From positions 658,546,591 to 658,610,590 of the forward strand of contig OY856409.1 in assembly GCA_963693085.1 (NCBI GenBank): a stretch of DNA of 64,000 bases, read 5' to 3'. Position 1 is the first letter of the stretch; every line of letters starts with the position of its first letter. Positions 58,177-64,000 of the stretch are shown here, one piece after another. The notes below the pieces were generated by a model. The model was not told the DNA's origin, did no database searches, and was given only the letters and a program-made list of their open reading frames with translations. Made by a program: the position numbers and the translations under genes. This stretch comes from Alisma plantago-aquatica. Its lineage: Eukaryota > Streptophyta > Magnoliopsida > Alismatales > Alismataceae.

Positions 58177-58649
58177 AAACGGTTTCACCAAACCGTTTAA
58201 GACCAAACGGTTTGTAAACCGTTTGGTGACTTGTACTCCAAACCGTTTGTTTATGTTGACCATTTGGTTTAGTTGACCGTTTGAGGTCTGAACCTAATTA
58301 CATGTTGGATTATGATCCAATGGATCCAATTGATTGATTCAATGTATGTACAATCCTTCAATTAGAAACCCTAATCAAGTTGATTGGAGAATCCTTGATT
58401 GGTCCTAACGATTTCAAGACAAATTGGGTCAAACGGTCTTGAGACCATTTGGAGGGTTAGTGGTTGATCCTTGACAATTGGATTAAGATCTAATGGTGTT
58501 GATTGATGAATCTTTCAATTGCATAATCAGTATTCAATTCAATAGTGCAACTACATTCAATTGATTGATGAAATGACCTAAAGAGCCCTTGCGGTTTTGG
58601 GACTGATTTGGCTCAAACGGTCTTGAAACTGTTTGGGGGCAAACGGTTT
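58177..58649. repeat. Cluster of AAACSGTTT odd palindromes in the LTR
   Basis: Exact copies of AAACGGTTT or its complement AAACCGTTT start at 58177, 58190, 58205, 58216, 58240 and 58641, five of them within 72 bases and alternating in orientation. Variants (AAACGGTCTT, AAACTGTTT, ACCATTTGG) fill the space between. AACGG/CCGTT is the core bound by plant MYB proteins. Confidence 0.8.
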
Positions 58650-58999
58650 CAAAACTGTTTGGTAATGGAACTTCAAAACCGAATGGAGTTCATGGTGATT
58701 CAATCATTTGGAAATCGATGATGATGATTGTTCCAATGATCCAATGATTGTTAGTAATAGTAATCAATGAAGGTACAAAGGTTGAAACCCTAATAGTACC
58801 TAAGTGATTAGTGCCAATCAAGGGATAAACCTTAATTGCTTATAAAAACAATGATTTGGTACACTATGTCAATCATAGTTGTATGTACTTGATTTAAGGG
58901 TTGTTATGACCTAATCAAGTTGAAAGGATAATAGAATGGAATTCATACATGAGTATGATTCATGTGGTGATTAAGGGTATGATCCTTGAGTAAAGAGAT

Positions 59000-59505
59000 C
59001 ATGAAACCCTAATCATGAGCATAAACCCTAACTAGTAAGGTTATTGAACCCTAACCCTAATTCAGGGCAATTCTTTATGAAAACCCTAATCTAGGGTATG
59101 GATGTAACCCTAACTTAGGGTGATGATATGTGTAAATCTAATTTAGGGTAATGTGATGAAAAACCCTAAGTATGGGTAATGGAACATGAAACCCTAATCA
59201 AAATGAATAGTAAACCCTGATTATGGGTACTTGAAATGTAAAACCCTAATTGGGATGAATAGTAAACCCTAGTGGTGATTTATTGAAAATAGGCCCTATT
59301 CTGGGGTGAAATTTATGTGAAACCCTAACTAAGAATGGTTTCATGAGAAACCATGATGTTTGATGTGATGTGAAGCTCAAATCCAGGCTAATACTATGTA
59401 ATGCTTAATGAACCCTAATCTTGGGCAATATGGTGATAAACCATAACTATGATGTGGTAATGAGATGATTATCCTCATATGACATGCAATGGGAAACCCT
59501 AACCC
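59000..59505. repeat. Cluster of AAACCCTAA (telo-box-like) motifs in the LTR
   Basis: At least twelve CCCTAA motifs, most within AAACCCTAA, occur about every 20-90 bases, often followed by inverted TAGGG (CCCTAATCTAGGG, CCCTAACTTAGGG). They are dispersed rather than in head-to-tail telomere arrays. They look like a worn minisatellite of about 30-40 bp. Confidence 0.75.
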
Positions 59506-61394
59506 TAGTAAGGGAATAATGGTGTTACCCTTGAATAGTGAATACATATTTGTTTTACATGATACTGATATGCAATTGATATCACTGTTATCATTTGTGC
59601 TAACCATGCAGGTGTCTTGAAATGATGATCATGGCCAGGTATGAGCTATGATGTTTTATTCACTATTGTGTTTGGGCCTTGTGTGCCATAATATACCTTG
59701 CTTCCTGGTAAGAGGTAACAAGAGAGTTAATGGGCCTCAAGTGCCATGTGTGATGCTTGTAATAGCAAGTATCATGTTTGCCTTGGTCAGTTGACCTAAA
59801 GGTGATAGTTACCTGGAAAAGTGGTAACAATGCTCAAGGGTTTAATTACCCAGAGCCATATGATTGTGGTGATGAGATTGTGAAGGGATGAGAATGTCCA
59901 ATTTTGAAATAAGGGACTGAGTTCCCAATGTCTTTTAAAGACTGGTAAGTAGTTAATGACATTAGTACATATTTCTTTATAGCATTGTCATAATAAGTTA
60001 CGCTTGAGAACTTGGCTGATGCTAAAAGAATATGAAAATGTACTTAATCAATCAAGTGAAATCTGTTCATGTAGTGCTCTGACCATAGATACATCATCGT
60101 CAGAAGTTGGTGATGGTGAAACAGGCTTTCCTATGGAATTCCTGGAGTTCGCATATTCTTAATATGTGGGGGTAAATGGGAGAAAATATCCTTACATCCT
60201 TGTGAAGAGTTTGAGGGAAGGTAAACATTAAACCTGTCAATCCTTCATGTGTCGGGATGGATGTATCACAAATCTCCCGATGGTTGGGATGGATGTATCA
60301 TTAATCTCCTAATGATATTTAATGTCGGGTCGATGGAGATAGTCATTAATTCTCTCGATTGTCGATGAGAGTACAGTTGACACTGTAACTCTATAGCGAA
60401 GTTCCAGTATACACTGGAAAGCTATTTTGAGCAGTCGACATTGTCCTACTTGTGGTCACGTACTGACCAGGATGTGGGAGGTCATGGGAATTCGGCTCTT
60501 CCATTGACCTATTTATGGTACCGATTTCGATTCTAGAAATGGTCGGTTGGAGTATGAGCGGTATAACTCATCTCCTCAGAGCTTAATATGTTTGTAAAAT
60601 ATAATCAACTGTGTAGCGTATTTGCATAAGATTGAAATACGAGAACCACTGGTTGATGTTATACTGCTTAGCATGTCCTTGATACATAAATGTTATTTAT
60701 GTTCTTAAATTCATATTGAATAAGAGACATGTTGCTTTATCTATTTATAACTGAAATACTTGCATAAGAATGTTGCTCTATTCTGCATAGATGTTGATTC
60801 ATATGCTATTGATTTACATTATCCCACTGCTCAATTTATTTATATTAAACTGCAATAATAATGTTTTCGCGGAGAGTTATATCTCCCGCTAGGGAAATTT
60901 TTATAATTGTCTCACCCCCTTGGGATCCAACATTTTTAGGTAGACGCAGACAACAAGGCAGAAACTCATCTATAGGGAAAGAGCAGCAACAGCCATAAGG
61001 ACATCAGTGATCCATCAGGTGGAGACATTGGTTGTCTGGTCTTGTATAGTTAGTCCTATAAGTCATCTCTGTACTCTCGGGTCCTAGGAGTTAGTGCTTT
61101 TGATAATCTGATCTGAGATTTTGGCTTGATGCCTCGAGATTTTTATACTGCTTATGTACAGTTAACAAAGCAGTTAATGTTATATCTCTCGAGATGAAAC
61201 AGTCTAAGAGATGTACTAGTGAACCATGATGTAATGATTTACTTTGGTTCTGATTGAAAGAGTTTCCTGTGAATGGATCTCTTGATAAATGGTTTTAATT
61301 TTTAGTGATTTTAGTAATTCCATTGCTAATGATATGCTTCCGCATTTAATTAATTAGTTAATCTCGCTTTGTGAGTTGGATGCCACAAATAGAG

Positions 61395-61407
61395 TGGTAT
61401 CAGAGCA
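61395..61407 (+). other. Primer binding site (initiator tRNA-Met)
   Basis: TGGTATCAGAGCA follows the proposed LTR end by seven bases and matches the methionine-tRNA complement. Confidence 0.9.
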
Positions 61408-61521
61408 CTAGGTTCGCTGAGTCTATAGAGACATAGGATTAAGGTTGTTGAGTCTGTTCTAGTATCTTCCAGTTATCTGATAGTGTCTTCTGCTCATTTA
61501 GGAGGAGAAGAAGAACTAAAG

Positions 61522-62720
61522 ATGTCTAGATCACATGATGAACACACTGTTGAGAGTAGTGTTGCTGCACCAACAGGAGGTGCAAGAGATCAAGACAGGG
61601 AGGAACATGTACCTGAACAGCCCCAGTTCAATCAAGCTGATATGGGGAACCCAGCCTTCCAGGCTATGTTCGGGCAGTTTATGGCAGCTATGACCCATAT
61701 GACGGATAGGATGCCATTACCTGCACCGAGGGCACCAGCCCATGATGAAAGACATGGTGTCGGCAAGAATTTTGAACGGATGAAGAGGGTAGGAGCCTTA
61801 GAGTATGTTGGTACGGCCGAACCAGCAGATGTTGACCTATGGTTGACTGAGCTGGAGAAAGCCTATAGAATCCTCATGATTCCTGATGATGAGAGGGTCA
61901 GACACGCGGTATATCTTCTAAAAGGGAGTGCGGGCCACTAGTGGACCATCGAGGAAGGCAAAAGACCTGGAGTTGTGATTGGATGGGATGAATTCAGGTG
62001 TGAATCTGTCGCTAGATACTTTCCCAAGACGTATCTAGATGAGAAGATCTCTCAGTTTGAGAGGATAAAGCAAGGACAATGAACATTAGCGAATATGAAG
62101 CTAGGTTCATGGAGTTGTTGTAGTTTTGTCCGCATATGGCATGAAATGATGCCGAGAGAATTCAGCATTTCGAGAAGGGGATGAACACTGAATTAACCAC
62201 TCCGGTGTCTGCTCTGGAGAACTGGGAAAGTTTGCCACTTTTGTGGAGTCAGTAAGACGTATAGATAGGTTTTTAATTGAGAAGTGACAGACCAAGGGTA
62301 AGAAAGAATACCCACAATTTCAAGGACAGAGTTCTGGTAGTTTCAAGAAACCAAGGTATTCTATGCCTACACCACCACCAAGGTTCAATACCCAGACGCA
62401 ATGGACGTCAAGTAAGGGTAAAAACCATAGTTTACCACCGAAAGGAGCTCACAACTCAGCCTCAATGTCAATAACAGGACCACCCAGACCACCGAGGGGG
62501 AATGTAACCTATTATAGATGTGGGAGAGAAGGCCATGTGGTGAGAAATTGTCCAGAGAAAGTCAGGAATGTGACCCAGCAACTGAGCCAGAGTCAGCAAG
62601 GCTCTCAGAAGCAACAATCTGGCAGTGGTTCTATAGGACGTGGACAAGCATCCCAAACTGGTTCGTCGATGTCCAACAATCGAGCACAGGGTCAACAGCA
62701 AGCAACAGCTAGATTATATG
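61522..62720 (+). pseudogene. gag: gag of the Tekay/Del-like element
   Basis: The first ATG is at 61522; an upstream GTG-started frame is not credible in a plant. The gag core reads YVGTAEPADVDLWLTELEKA, RHAVYLLKGSAGH, then past a TAG at 61939 WDEFRCESVARYFPKTYLDE and, after a shift at about 62080, MNISEYEARFMELL. The zinc knuckle at about 62512-62555 is YYRCGREGHVVRNC, where the first cysteine is tyrosine. A glutamine/serine-rich tail follows. It would package element RNA. Confidence 0.85.
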
Positions 62721-63525
62721 CCATGAATCAGCCTGAAGCAGTAGTCAACCCTCGGGTTGTGACATGTCAGATGGAGCTATTTTATTCTGATATGTCTTTA
62801 TCCTGCTTCGTATCTATGTTAATTGATCTGGGTGCTACACACTCTTTTATCACTCGAGAAGTGATTGATGACTACAACATGATTGTCAGTCATAGAGCAG
62901 ATAGCTTGTTGTTGGAAACACCTTTGATGGGATATGCAGTATTGTGGGAAATGTGTTCTCCCTGTAATTTTTCCTTTTCTAATCACTGCATTTAGGTGGA
63001 TCTTATACCACTTGAAATGCATGGGTTTCATATAATCCTTGGGATGGACACCTTAGAGAAGTATAAGGCTGTCTTAGATTGCAGTTCCAAGCAAGCTGTA
63101 TTCACAGATGATGGTGACACATGGATCTTTCAGGGAGATAGAAAGATTCTTCCAACATGTCTTGTGTCAGCTATGGTAGCTGTGAAGTTGATGAGACAAG
63201 GATGTTTTGCATTCTTAGCCCATGTGGTTGATACCACAATGGAGAGCCCTCATCCTTTTGAAGTTCCAATAGTCAGGGAATTTGAAGATGTATTTCCTAA
63301 AGAACTTCCAGGTGTTCCACCACCCCGAGAGATTGATTTTGAAATTAATCTAATCCCAGGAACGCAACCAATAGCACAAACTCCATATAGAATGGCACCT
63401 GCTGAAATGGCAGAGCTCAAGAAACAGTTGCAAGAGTTGCTTGAGAAGGGTTTTATCTGACTGAGTAATTCACCATGGGGTGCTCCGATCCTCTTTGTTA
63501 AGAAGAAGGATGGGTCTATGCGTTA
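62721..63525 (+). pseudogene. pol: Protease and start of reverse transcriptase
   Basis: The frame shared with the end of gag holds LYAMNQPEA, then protease with MLIDLGATHSFITREVI, where the catalytic D-S-G is D-L-G, so the enzyme would be inactive. A TAG at 62993-62995 is followed in frame by VDLIPLEMHGFHIILGMDTL, then REFEDVFPKELPGVPPPREI and the start of reverse transcriptase (TPYRMAPAEMAELKKQLQEL). TGA at 63458-63460 stands where family members have arginine, and the reading goes on to FVKKKDGSMR, where homology stops at about 63523. Confidence 0.87.
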
Positions 63526-64000
63526 ATGGCACAGTTATATGTAGATGAGATAGTGCGTTTGCACGGGGTCCCAGTTACCATAGTTTCTGATAGAGGTCCT
63601 CAGTTTACGAGTCATTTTTGGGAGCGACTGCATAAAGCTTTGGGCACTCAGTTAAGGTTTAGTACAGCCTTTCATCCTTAGATAGATGGACAGTCTGAGA
63701 GGACGATACAAACCTTGGAGGACTTGCTTAGGGCATGTGTCCTTCAATTTGTAGGGAGTTGGGATCTACATTTGAGCTTGATAGATTTTTCTTATAATAA
63801 CAGCTATCAGCACTGTATTGACATGGCACCATATGAAGCTTTGTATGGTAGACATTGTAGATCTCCCCTATGTTGGTATGAAACTGGTGAATATCAACTT
63901 TTGGGTCCTGAGCTGGTTCAGCAAACAACTGAAACGATTAAAGTAATACTACAACAGTTGAAAGCTGCCCAGGATAGACAGAAATCCTATGCTGACAAGC
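63526..64000 (+). pseudogene. pol: Integrase core fragment joined to reverse transcriptase start
   Basis: From 63526 the frame reads AQLYVDEIVRLHGVPVTIVS, DRGPQFTSHFWERL, then TAG at 63679-63681 where family members have glutamine (HPQTDGQ), then DGQSERTIQTLEDLLRACVL and MAPYEALYGRHCRSPLCW. The second aspartate and the glutamate of the DDE triad are present; the first aspartate and zinc-binding region are absent, removed with the preceding deletion. The window ends inside integrase. Confidence 0.9.

Larger units (their letters stand above)
56760..61387 (+). repeat. Proposed 5' LTR, about 4.6 kb
   Basis: The proposed start TGTAACATCC (56760) and end GGATGCCACA (61387) are inverted complements at 8 of 10 positions. 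The start interrupts a LINE ORF1 and the end lies seven bases before the primer binding site. The length is at the upper range for LTRs and cannot be confirmed without the 3' copy. It contains two distinct repeat clusters (58177-58649 and 59000-59505) and a TTTATTTATATTAAA promoter-like stretch at about 60835. No gene is recognisable in it. Confidence 0.65.
56760..64000 (+). mobile_element. Tekay/Del-like Ty3/gypsy element with internal deletion, 3' part outside window
   Basis: The order LTR, methionine primer binding site, gag with one zinc knuckle, protease, reverse transcriptase start, integrase core is Ty3/gypsy, and the protein types (VPREFEDVFPKELPGVPP-like linker, HRPYRMAPAEMAELK-like start of reverse transcriptase, DGQSERTIQ integrase) fit the Tekay/Del chromovirus group. 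Reverse transcriptase beyond its first residues, RNase H and the front of integrase are missing. The element continues past the window, so chromodomain and 3' LTR are not seen. Confidence 0.83.

Noticed and set aside
59000..59505. Interstitial telomere array
   Set aside because: The CCCTAA units are 20-90 bases apart, not head to tail, and lie inside an LTR.

Overview
This window looks like heterochromatin-like nuclear DNA from a flowering plant with a repeat-rich genome. I found no convincing host gene. Essentially everything recognisable is transposable-element sequence in various states of decay. The species cannot be fixed from the sequence; Athila-lineage gypsy elements, a Cassandra TRIM, plant L1-type LINEs with DUF4283-like ORF1 proteins, PIF/Harbinger and hAT remnants together say angiosperm.

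Layout. (1) 1-11230, + strand: a large Athila-lineage Ty3/gypsy element whose 5' LTR lies outside the window. It has gag, a pol frame broken only by a few in-frame stops, a conserved post-pol hairpin, a third ORF in the env position, two polypurine tracts and a 3' LTR. A 15-base odd palindrome (GTCGAT-ACC-ATCGAC) occurs 12 times between pol and ORF3, mostly as hairpin pairs, and 9 more times in the LTR. (2) 12529-13364: a complete Cassandra TRIM whose LTRs carry 5S rRNA-like sequence. (3) About 14790-18490: a strongly decayed second Athila-type element cut off within reverse transcriptase. (4) 18530-23690: short repeats and a decayed PIF/Harbinger element on the minus strand, with a duplicated Myb/SANT-like exon. 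(5) About 25540-32445: a long L1-type LINE on the + strand, followed by the 3' stub of a second LINE carrying an RNase H domain.

(6) 32446-50010, minus strand: one Ty1/copia element opened by at least three later insertions. A second LINE (34184 to about 40420) splits reverse transcriptase from RNase H. A hAT-type non-autonomous element (40429-41598) has a perfect 8-bp target duplication. A solo LTR (47299-48930) has a perfect 5-bp duplication and sits inside the copia 5' LTR. (7) 50011-56760: relics of a copia family with very short LTRs, a second hAT-type element, and a LINE ORF1 (DUF4283-like) fragment cut off by the next insertion. (8) 56760-64000: the 5' part of a Tekay/Del-like Ty3/gypsy element with a proposed LTR of about 4.6 kb. 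Its pol has lost reverse transcriptase, RNase H and the front of integrase in one internal deletion.

The parts interact mainly by insertion into one another, so insertion order can be read directly: copia before LINE, hAT and solo LTR; LINE ORF1 before the Tekay-like LTR. Many inactivating stops in the otherwise well-preserved elements are where CAG or CGA would be expected, as deamination of methylated cytosines in silenced DNA would produce. The most unusual signal is the palindrome array of the Athila-type element.
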